Origin: Lunularia cruciata
Taxonomy: Eukaryota > Streptophyta > Marchantiopsida > Lunulariales > Lunulariaceae
Assembly (NCBI GenBank): GCA_948567375.1
Contig: OX419757.1
Location: 26,908,001-26,972,000, forward strand
DNA: 64,000 bases
Direction of reading: 5' to 3'
Part shown: piece by piece, positions 12,466 through 20,941 of the stretch
How positions within the stretch are numbered: the stretch's first letter is position 1
Layout: each line of letters opens with the position of its first letter
Position numbers and translations under genes: made by a program
Notes under the pieces: generated by a model
What the model was told of the DNA's origin: nothing
The model's database searches: none
What the model saw: only the letters and a program-made list of their open reading frames with translations

Positions 12466-13590
12466 TCATTGAGAAGAGTGAACATCCTCTACAAAACGAG
12501 CTCTCTTCTTCTCTTGTGCCAAAAGCTCCAAATTAAGACTCTTGGAGTTTGAGCACTCTCCCTTCTCATACTTGCTCTCCACCACATCTATGGATGCTAT
12601 CCCCTTACCTTTGTTTGGATTAGGAGCCACTTGGGTTTCACTTCTACCCTCTTTCCCTCTATTGGCTCCCTCATAACCCCTTCCTCCATGGTAAGTGGAA
12701 TTTGGGCAATTCCTTTGGATATGGCCTCTTCCTCCACAACCAAAAAAATTTCTATCATTGAAATTGTTGGCTAGTTGACCTCCTCTATATGGATAGTTTC
12801 CATAACTCCTAGGCCCTCTCCCTACATTTTGATCCACCTCTCTCTTCTCCCATAGTTGCACCACATTGATCTTGAGATCCACAAGTTGTTCTATGATGGT
12901 TTGAAGTGGATCCTTTGGTGGAGGTGCAAGAATTGGAGCAACTACTACTTCTGGTGCAACCCTTGTCACCAAGGTATCAGAAGTTCCACCATACTTGTAG
13001 CCTTGAGGAGGATGCACAACCTCCTTCACCACCAAATCACTCTCATCCCCTTCCAAACTCTCCTCCATATGAATTGCGATCTTGATAGCTTCAACCTTGG
13101 AAGAAGGTTTCTCATATCTCACTTTGCTTCTAATTTGTGGTCTCAACCCTCCCACAAAATTCTTGGTGAGCATGGCCTCTATACCAATCATTTTAGTCTC
13201 CACATCATCCCCACCCTTCCTCAACACTATGCAAAATCTAGACTCTAACTTTTCTACTCTTTCCACATAGACTCTCACTTTCTCTCCATCTCCTTGCTTG
13301 AGAAATGTAACCTCACTCATCAATCTCTCATAACTCTCATCAGGACAAAATTTCTCAATGAGTGCTGAAGTCAAAGTCTCTCAAGACTCCTCTTCCCCAT
13401 CTCTCCTCTCTCTCTTTTGGTATTCTGACTCATACCATGTAAGTGTTGCATCCTCAAAGAAATCCGGTAATAATGAGGCACACTCATTCTTCCTCCTCTC
13501 ATTGTTTCCTATGCAAACTCTCTTGAAGTCTCTCACAAAGGCCTCCACATCTTCTCCATCCTTGCCAAAGAAAACCGGAAGTTTCCCCAT
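12466..13590 (-). pseudogene. G1 copy 2 gag, one internal stop
   Basis: Gag starts at the ATG at 13,590 (MGKLPVFFGKDGEDVEAFVR), just after an A-rich stretch in element sense. The N-terminal retrotransposon gag domain contains ATLTWYESEYQKRERRD. A TGA at 13,381-13,383 stands where copy 1 has TGG (Trp), splitting the frame; the second part runs to 12,466. A PPPKDPLQTIIEQLVDLKIN segment with a helix-forming look precedes the zinc knuckle near 12,715-12,755. The first Cys of the C-C-H-C knuckle is Phe here (copy 1 keeps Cys). A basic, Ser/Thr-rich tail leads into protease. Confidence 0.9.
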
Positions 13591-13829
13591 CTTAACTCCT
13601 CACTATCTTTCTTTTCTCTCAATTTTTTTTCTTTTTTTCTTTTCTTTTCTCTCACTCTATTACTAATAGAGTATATACATGACTAACACCATCTGAGAAT
13701 AATCCACTCTAGGGAACACAAAAGGTTCAGGCTGCTCCAAGATTTCTATAGCAACATCAAATCCTAGAGTGCATATTAATCTAACTCTCATGGATAGTTT
13801 ATCCATAAGTTGAAAGATTATCTCCATCA

Positions 13830-14330
13830 CTAATCTTGAGAACTAGCTGATGAAGGTGGTAGTATTTTTGTAGATGTACTAAGACTCTCTCCAAGATCCT
13901 TCACCAAAGTCTCCAGAAGTGCTTTTACTCCACTACACTCATGTCCTTTTGGAAGTCCTTCCACTCCACAAACCTCACACAACTCCTTGGTCTTAGATCT
14001 TCTCCCTCCTAATCTTGGTGAAGAAGGTCCAACATGCAAACCCAAGTCAAGTAAGCTTCTCCTTTCCCTCAATCTCTTGCTCTCAAAGGTCAATGGACAT
14101 GAACTTGCCTTATGTCCCTTCTCTCCACATAGAAAGCACTTAGACTCACTCTTTCCTCCAAGTGGTGTAGGTTTTTGGATCCTCTCAACACTCTCTTCAA
14201 ATTCTATTGTAAACTCTCTTTTCCTCAAACCCACCCCTACAATCACTTCAAACCCTTGTGGAACTTTGCATAATCTCAATTTCCACTCTTGATGACCCTC
14301 CATGTTCCCAAGATGAATCCAAACATTCAA
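13830..14330 (-). CDS. Zinc-knuckle ORF upstream of gag in G1 (ORF1)
   Basis: A separate ORF of 166 codons lying between the leader and gag, on the element strand. Residues 70-85 form a C-x2-C-x4-H-x4-C knuckle (CFLCGEKGHKASSC). Near residues 115-130 a second CEVCGVEGLPKGHEC cluster could bind another metal. The N-terminal part (WIHLGNMEGHQEWKLRLCK) reminds me loosely of the region before the CCHC knuckle in some plant retroelement and DUF4283-type proteins; that is inference. The real start may be upstream, since coding-like sequence continues to about 14,460 in another frame. Copy 3 keeps a broken counterpart at about 36,776-37,183, so the ORF belongs to the family. Its role is unknown; nucleic-acid binding is likely. 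Confidence 0.7.
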   Translation of the reverse strand: MNVWIHLGNMEGHQEWKLRLCKVPQGFEVIVGVGLRKREFTIEFEESVERIQKPTPLGGKSESKCFLCGEKGHKASSCPLTFESKRLRERRSLLDLGLHVGPSSPRLGGRRSKTKELCEVCGVEGLPKGHECSGVKALLETLVKDLGESLSTSTKILPPSSASSQD

Positions 14331-14463
14331 ACATGCTTTTTGTTGCTCTCAAACTCCTCATGCATGAGATCTCCACTGTGCAGAATTGACCCTTCCTCAC
14401 AATGTCACTCAAATCTCCCAAAAAGTATGTGACAGTCCTTTGAAATTTTTCACACTTAATCAA

Positions 14464-14949
14464 AACTCCAAGGTGTCCCTTCCTGCAAAATTTCAGATTT
14501 TTTCATAGAGCCATTTGGCCTAGACACCTTTCTATTCAGCACACATATTTCGGATTTGGTCTGAAAACCACCTCCCTCACTTCAAAAACTCATAACTCCC
14601 TGCGCAAGAACTATCTCTCTCTAATTTTTGTGGCAGCAGGTAGGATAAAATGCACTGAATTTTCTTGGAGATTTTCAAGACAATTCACTGAAAATTGAAG
14701 AAAGAGCAGACTTTGTACAATTTTCCAGAGAGCATGTAGTTGCGGGAGCACTTTACCCTATCAACTTTCAAAATTTCTAACATAGTGCGCATAGTAGCTC
14801 TCACAATAATTTAAAGTGTGCTAACTGAAAGATAACCTAAGCTATCATATGTAGAAATTTCAAGTCCAGATCTCAAACTTGAGATTTGCCCAAAATCACC
14901 TTAATTCCCAAAATCTGCAATACACCTCACACAATCTCTCCAATTCCTC
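14464..14949 (-). other. G1 copy 2 leader between small ORF and ORF1
   Basis: Untranslated-looking internal sequence of the element. I see no ORF or structured repeat in it. A related but diverged stretch is in copy 3 at about 36,105-36,700. Confidence 0.5.
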
Positions 14950-15120
14950 TCATGTGTACAAGATGTACAAAATCAACTCAAAGACATCATAATGAATTAC
15001 AGGGTATACAAATGGATCTTGGTTCTCTAACATAAGTTCAGCCCTCTCCTCTCCGAATGTTCTCTCCAAGTGAGCTCTCATAGCCTCCTTCTGCCTAATG
15101 TAGAATTGAACATGGAACAT
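14950..15120 (-). CDS. Small ORF directly after the G1 primer-binding site
   Basis: A 56-codon ORF starting at the ATG at 15,120, only 20 bases downstream of the primer-binding site. It is therefore the first substantial ORF after that site on the element RNA. It reads MFHVQFYIRQKEAMRAHLER at the start, has an acidic middle, and ends in a hydrophobic VIHYDVFELILYILYT tail before TGA. The frame is also open upstream through the primer-binding site to 15,183. The old copy 3 keeps a similar peptide at about 35,985-36,107 (YPIIHYDVYDVILYILYT and the same stop). Relative to copy 2 it lacks 21 bases in the middle, a multiple of three. I know no family for it. It could be a leader peptide, or a conserved RNA element that happens to be open. 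Confidence 0.5.
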   Translation of the reverse strand: MFHVQFYIRQKEAMRAHLERTFGEERAELMLENQDPFVYPVIHYDVFELILYILYT

Positions 15121-15139
15121 TATCTTGCCTTCTAGAGAG

Positions 15140-15157
15140 GTCCCGGCAACGGAACCA
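15140..15157 (-). promoter_or_regulatory. tRNA-Glu-type primer-binding site of G1 copy 2
   Basis: The plus strand reads GTCCCGGCAACGGAACCA, which as I recall it equals the last 18 nucleotides, with CCA, of plant tRNA-Glu (acceptor 5' side TCCGTTG). In element sense it starts TGGTTCCGTTGCC, four bases after the 5' LTR. It primes minus-strand DNA synthesis. The tRNA assignment is from memory and should be checked against tRNA genes of the genome. Confidence 0.8.
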
Positions 15158-15161
15158 AAAA

Positions 15162-15853
15162 TGTGAGCCGGCCTGTCTCTCACTCAGGATGAACCTCTGA
15201 TGGCTATTATGGTAGTGCACCATGGACTAAGAAGGCAAGGAACCCCAACTCCATCATACTCCTCCAAGACTAACACTCCAAGACTCAAGACATTGCTCAC
15301 TAGAGAACTCAATGAGAGAGAGATAGTTGCAAATGAAAGGATGTTCAGTACCTCCTCACCCCTTGTTTATATACTTGTGAAATAATTACATACCAAAGTT
15401 ACTAATTACCGTAGTAACTCAAGTTACTAGACTAAAAGTCAAGTAAAGTCAAAAAGTAGAAAGAAATATTCATTCACATGAGCATATTCCCCTAAGCATG
15501 TGGTCTTATCTTGACCCAACCACTAAGTCAAGGATTCCTTCACATGGGCTATCCTTGGACTAAAGAAGAATCCAAAACAAAAAGGCTTGCGGGCCCAAGA
15601 GTTCTCAACTCTTTCCTCAAATCCTAACACCTAGGAATAATACCAAGTCAACACACTAAAATCCAAAATAGTGGTGCTCATCTTTTCTACTTCCTCTAAA
15701 GTAAGGTCCACTCTATATTATCTATGACTAACTTTAGCTAACCATGACTAATATAGAACCATCCTTTATCTCTATATAAATAATATCTCTTAAGTACTTG
15801 TAATACCAAGCTAAATATCACAATACCACACACATGCACAAATGAGTGTTACA
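15162..15853 (-). repeat. G1 copy 2 5' LTR
   Basis: 692 bases, starting TGTAACACTC at 15,853 and ending CCGGCTCACA at 15,162 in element sense. It contains the LTR promoter; a TTATATAGAG stretch near 15,775 is a TATA candidate. The other LTR is TGTAACACCC at the same end. Confidence 0.95.
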
Positions 15854-17280
15854 ATACTAGTGTGTGTTGGGTTTTGCTAGTGTGTTATGCTTCCTCTCAA
15901 ATACTCTCTTCCAAAATCTCTCACTTGCAAACTCAAGAATGAAACCTTTAACTCTATGAATGTATATGCAAATTTTGAAAGTATCCTTTTTGCAAGGCAT
16001 TCTTGCCAAAAAATTCAATTGAGAATGACATCTTACATTTGGTGACACCCACTTGACCCTAAACATCTATCATAATGTAATAAGTCACCCAAGTGCCTAG
16101 TCACTATTGTGCTTTTAACCTTGAGTGTTTAGGGCACATTGAGATCCACTTCTTTGTTTAATTTCTTCTATATTTCTTTCTATATATTATATGATTTCCT
16201 TAAGATCCACCAAAGTATACAACTAGTCTATATCGATTTGAGGGGATTGTTTAAAAGCTCATGGGCCTGTGTTTAATTTCTTCTATATTTCTTTCTATAT
16301 ATTATATGATTTCATTTAGATCCACCAAAGTATAAAACTAGTCTATATCGATTTGAGTGGATTGTTTAAAAGCTCATGGATCGAGAACTTGGAAGTATTT
16401 TGTGACAAATTCAGAACTTTGAGGAAAAGAGATTCTTGGCTAGAGATATCTTTGACAATGTACTAACTCCAGCCACCTTAGCAAGAGCTCCCTTATGTTA
16501 TCTTCATCTTCACTAAAATCATTTAAATTCAAACTTTAATCATCATTCTATTTCATCCACATCCAAATTATCATTTTCTATTCTAATACTCTGTTGTAAA
16601 GATTTTGCAATTTTCTTCTCCGGGAGACGGCAAGTACTAATATGTCACATTTCTCAATCCTCACAATTTTCTTTGATGGAATCATGCTTTACTACTCCTT
16701 CTCTCCGCTTTGCAAATTGTGACTTTTCACAAGGGATCAAAATTTCAGCACTCATCGTTTGCAAATTTTGCAAATCACACTGGGGAATGTCCCGTCAAGA
16801 ATAGAGAATAACAAAGATCCTTTCTTAGTCGTCTTCACTATTTTGCAAATTGCCTTTCACAAGGGTTTGAGAATGTCACTACTCATCAATTGCCAATTTT
16901 GCAAACCACTTTCAGGAATGCCACTACTCAGCGAAGAATATCACATCGAAAGTTAAAATTAGCAAACATACCTTCCACTTCCCCAATTCGACCACGTATA
17001 ATCATCGATCCAATTTTCAATTTATACTTTTTCTTCCCTTAAAATTTTACTGAATTTGTCTACTACCCTTAAAAACTTACAAAATCTCCTACCCCACTAC
17101 GTATAACCTTCAATGGATTATGGCGTAATTTTGTATGGATATTTTACCAGGAAAGTTATTTCTGAAACCACCCCCTTCGGAATCGTTAAAGGTACTAAAA
17201 CCTATGGGGCTGTAGGCAATCAGTCCATCGTGATGTAACAGAACAACCTACTCGATCAATCAATGATCTCTAGAATCTAC
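15854..17280. other. Intergenic DNA, no gene seen
   Basis: AT-rich sequence with a 115-base tandem duplication (listed separately). A looser repeat around 16,730-16,930 uses TTTGCAAATT and CACAAGGG words. No convincing ORF. Confidence 0.5.
16155..16380. repeat. Tandem duplication, two 115-base units
   Basis: Units start at 16,155 and 16,270, both with TGTTTAATTTCTTCTATATT, and run to AGCTCATGG. They differ at only a few positions, so the duplication is recent compared with its surroundings. Confidence 0.9.
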
Positions 17281-19839
17281 CGCTTTGCCACTTCTAATAC
17301 AGTACAGGGCAGTAGCCTTCTCTTTACCTCCCACTCACCGTCACGCATTCGTTGGTTCAAACAATATCATTTTAAGACTCTGTAACCCACTTATGTACTG
17401 TAGTGCTCAATTGCAGTACTCAACCCAGACTGCTCAATTGCAGTGCATGCCTCCTCAAGCTCTCCTAGCCTTGAAGTTCCAGTTGAATGGAACTGGGCTT
17501 GGGAGTCGTGCTGATTGTGTACTGCGTCTGTAGTGGAGGTTATCCACTAGAGATAACGCAATGAAATGACTATAGCCGCTGGTATATAGAGTGGACATCG
17601 AGCACGAACTTGGAAGGTTGCTTGACAGAAGGCCACTTCACATGGCTCAATGATGTACGGCAGTTTTGATTTCCGTCAGCCTCTAAAACATTGACGGAAA
17701 GAGTATAATCATGTGTCCATGGGAGTGCATAGGTCCGGCAGTTAATTTAGACGTACGTCGATCTCATATGTATACTTGTGATGACGGGTCACTTTGGATG
17801 ATTGACTGGCGTTAATAGGTAACCAGTTCTCGAATTAGGTTATGTAAAGTTAAGAGTTTGAGGTTTACAAATCAATAAGAAAATTTTCACATTCGTTTTT
17901 CACAAAGGAGTGATCATCAAATTTAGCTTTTCGTTTTCTTATATATTGATGAATTTTATGATTTTATATTTTTATGATTAATTTTAAACAGAAAATTTTT
18001 ATGGAATTTCAAACAGAAAATTAATTACATTAATAAGGGGAGAAAAAATTTATGAAAAAAAAAATTACACCCGAGTATTGGAATTGGTTTTCTTTGACAA
18101 ACCATTTCTTTTCCTATTTCAAAAAAGAATATTAATAAAAATGCTTTCATTCTTAAGTCACGCATGACCAACATTGAATAACGGTCCAAAAAAAAAAAAA
18201 GATAAAACATATTACATCGGGCATCCAGTCTCGAAGATCAAAAATTAAAATCGAAAATATATTTACTTGGAAAGATTAAAGACTCGATGTAGCGAAGACG
18301 GGAAGTCGACAGGTTCATTCTCGGGCAAACCTGTCACAGAAAGGGAATTCCGATAATTTTATTGCAAGTTGTCTCACCCGACCCATTAATCTAGGAAATT
18401 CTCGGTTCGCAAAGGTTCAAACGGAGCTAGAGCTGCCTGACGGATAAGCTCCGGCTGAGACTTTGAACGTCAGGCAGACCCGACGTGCACATGAGCTCCG
18501 TCAAAATTCTAATTGCCGGACTGGGCCGCCGGAGCCCAAAAGAGCCATGTGAATCGCCTAAGATAGGTCAATTTGACAGTAAAACAAGACCCTTAAACCG
18601 TGGCTAAGGATTGGGTGACATCCGGTAGTCAGCGCGTCTGATCAGCGTAGTGCTCAAAGGATGGCTTTCACAAAGAAAATGCGAGACAAGTACAGCATGA
18701 GTTCAGAGGATGTTTCATTCTGCATGCGCATATAGAATTCTCATCATACAGGAAATCACACCGGACCTGCCGAGTTTAGCTGCTTCAGCGAAGTGAGTTA
18801 CACCTACACCAACATCAAGAGCCCACAACCCTCGTGTAATGGGATTTACTTTGAGCAGTGAGGAGTCCAGCTAAAGTGAGGTCGATGTAACCGTTTCATT
18901 ATTTCTAGTAAGCAACGACTATGCCGATTGAAGCAGAAGAGACGAGGGAGTAACTGGACGTTGACGAAGACATGAGAACCGACGGTCTTCATATTACATG
19001 TACAACTATCTAGAAGAGAAATGCGAGCAACATTGGTTGTCGAACACGAAAAGGAGTCCCAGGCCCGTTCACAGCAAATTCTTCCGAGAAGGTAAGGCGA
19101 AAGAGTGGTTTGGAAGCTGCTTCAGGGATTACCAGTAAACATATTTCGTGATAGTTCGCGCGTAACGTACAGTCTTACATGAACGTGATTTCCTTCCGAA
19201 GATTGTTGCAAGATTGTCACGAGCAAGCAAACTTGAAAGCTACCGGCAATGAGGAGCCAGAATCTAAGATGGAAGATGCAGACTGTTAAAGGAGTCTTCT
19301 GCGCGTACTCTGGGCGTCCAAGTGCGGATGTAGACTCTGCCTTTCTCCTTGAATACTTACCCCGCAGGGCCAAGTGGTCGACCTCGGCCAACAAATAACA
19401 ACTCCAACAAACTGCTTTACTAAGGCTGGGATCAAAATTGACTCATACTGAACTTGTACGACATATGCATCCGTACTGATATCCCAGACGCTGGAGAGCA
19501 AAGTGAGGCAAAAAGTCATGTTAGTCCAGGAACAATAAGGATGGAGCTGGTCAGTTTACGTGGTCCTTGTGATAAAAGAAATCATACTGCCGATCGTCTA
19601 TGGCCCACCTTACAAGATTCCACACAGAGAAAGTCAGAAGGTTTAAGTTGTACAATGATACCATCTACAAACAGTCGTAGCAGAGGGAGCGCTCCACCCC
19701 TCGTGCCCGCAAAACTTTGATGTTGTGATTAGTGAGCAATGGTCCTGTTTCTTCTTTCAAAGGCACGACTCCCAATCTGATCCAAACTCTGTCCAAGTTT
19801 AAAAAGAATGCTTCAAGAAGAGGGCCAAAAACCGTCTAT
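17281..19839. other. Low-copy-looking intergenic DNA, no gene recognised
   Basis: Base composition is more even than in the flanking retroelements. Several ORFs of 60-90 codons occur (for example 17,285-17,533 plus, 19,122-19,394 minus, 19,454-19,720 plus), but none shows a recognisable domain and they overlap on both strands. A 10-base perfect inverted repeat is at 18,433-18,442 / 18,468-18,477. Distal regulatory DNA of IFT38 or an unrecognised non-coding transcript cannot be excluded. Confidence 0.4.
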
Positions 19840-19904
19840 TGAACCAGACGCGGCTCAGGCCCGCGTCTGGTTCACACCATAGCCCATTGGTGGGCTATGG
19901 TGTG
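19840..19904. repeat. Two adjoining perfect hairpins
   Basis: First hairpin: TGAACCAGACGCGG (19,840-19,853) pairs with 19,861-19,874 across a 7-base loop. Second hairpin: CACACCATAGCCCA (19,873-19,886) pairs with 19,891-19,904 across TTGG. Both have 14-base perfect arms and share two bases. I recognise no known RNA family. Confidence 0.85.
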
Positions 19905-20941
19905 TCAAGTCCACAATAATGTCACCTCTATGAGAAGGATTATCCCGTCATTTGCATAAGTGATGATTAGCTGTCGAGTGCAGCTTTCTCCTGACCAAAT
20001 TAGAAGAATTGTTGGCTTGAATGGTGGGGCCACCATAGAGCACAATTGAGATGGGCTCTTGGACGCGCATTCCAAAAAGAGGCCCTCACATCGGAAGAAA
20101 GAGTCAAGAGAACTAGAATCTCCAGATTAACCCTTGCCTAGTATAGCATGCTATCATACGCTACAAGTCTCTCTACTCCCCAAAATGCTTTGTTGTATCC
20201 ACCAACAAAGCTCAAAAGGAACCTAGTCAAAAGATGCTCTCTACGGTCACAAGACTCTGTTGCATCCATCAAGTTTCTGCAGAGATCTACGAACTCTTGG
20301 CGCAAAACATGTGCTAGCGTTCTACCCAAAGATCTCGAGATCAGGAATTATTGGAGAGGACTTACATCACAAAATATAAAGACTTTCATGTAGTACGGAT
20401 TCGGCAGGTAGTATCATACAAGATAGCCATACATTAAGAGGATCCAGCGTTCTACCCAGAATCTCTTCATGCATAAAGACATTATCTTTGGGCCTCTTTC
20501 ATGTACTGTCCTACCAGACTCGGCTATATTTCAAGAGGATTTGGAAATAGACCCAGGATCTCTTCATCCATAACTCAATATCTTGAATTTTCGAATCCAC
20601 AAAGCTGCGGTGTGCTACGGAGGAGATAACCAACACGGAATCAAATGGGGAGATACGAAAGAAAATACAACCGGGAAAAGCAAAGGACAGCCCAGCTCGA
20701 AAAATCTCAATCCCAGTTAGTATAGTCAGATGACCAGACAGACCGCCTCAAAAAGCTTCAAAGATGCAGGACGGAAGCGGGACTGCCTATTTTTTTTGCC
20801 TTGCTGTACTAACTGATAACTTGTCTTACTACTGTAAAGCCATTTCCTTGGTTGCTGATGATCGGATCTCTTCAACGAGCAATATATCTGACCACTGAAA
20901 CAAGTCGGATATGTACATTGCTTTCACCACGAAGTTATCCG
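19905..20941. other. 3' flank of IFT38, no gene recognised
   Basis: Contains a minus-strand frame at 20,138-20,329 (63 codons, with LTRFLLSFVGGYNKAFWG). It could be an exon, but I do not recognise it and see no partner exons. The 3' UTR of IFT38 should begin here, left of 20,942. Confidence 0.35.

Larger units (their letters stand above)
8023..15853 (-). mobile_element. Ty3/gypsy family G1, copy 2 (nearly complete, 7.8 kb)
   Basis: The best preserved element of the window. From its 5' end (right): LTR 15,162-15,853, primer-binding site 15,140-15,157, small ORF 14,950-15,120, zinc-knuckle ORF 13,830-14,330, gag 12,466-13,590, protease/linker 11,272-12,441, RT-RNase H 10,312-11,271, RNase H-integrase 8,759-10,337, polypurine tract 8,711-8,719, LTR 8,023-8,710. 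The LTRs begin TGTAACACCC and end CCGGCTCACA in element sense, and differ by about 14 substitutions and one 4-base gap by eye, roughly 98% identical, so the insertion is fairly recent. Stops and frameshifts disable gag and pol. No chromodomain is visible after integrase, so I leave the lineage open. Confidence 0.95.

Noticed and set aside
15140-15157. A tRNA-Glu gene
   Set aside because: Only the last 18 bases match and there is no cloverleaf upstream; it is the primer-binding site.
15200-15385. Open frame in the G1 LTR (also around 50,212-50,415 in the solo LTR)
   Set aside because: It is antisense to the element and appears in more than one copy only because the LTRs are nearly identical; no protein-like features.
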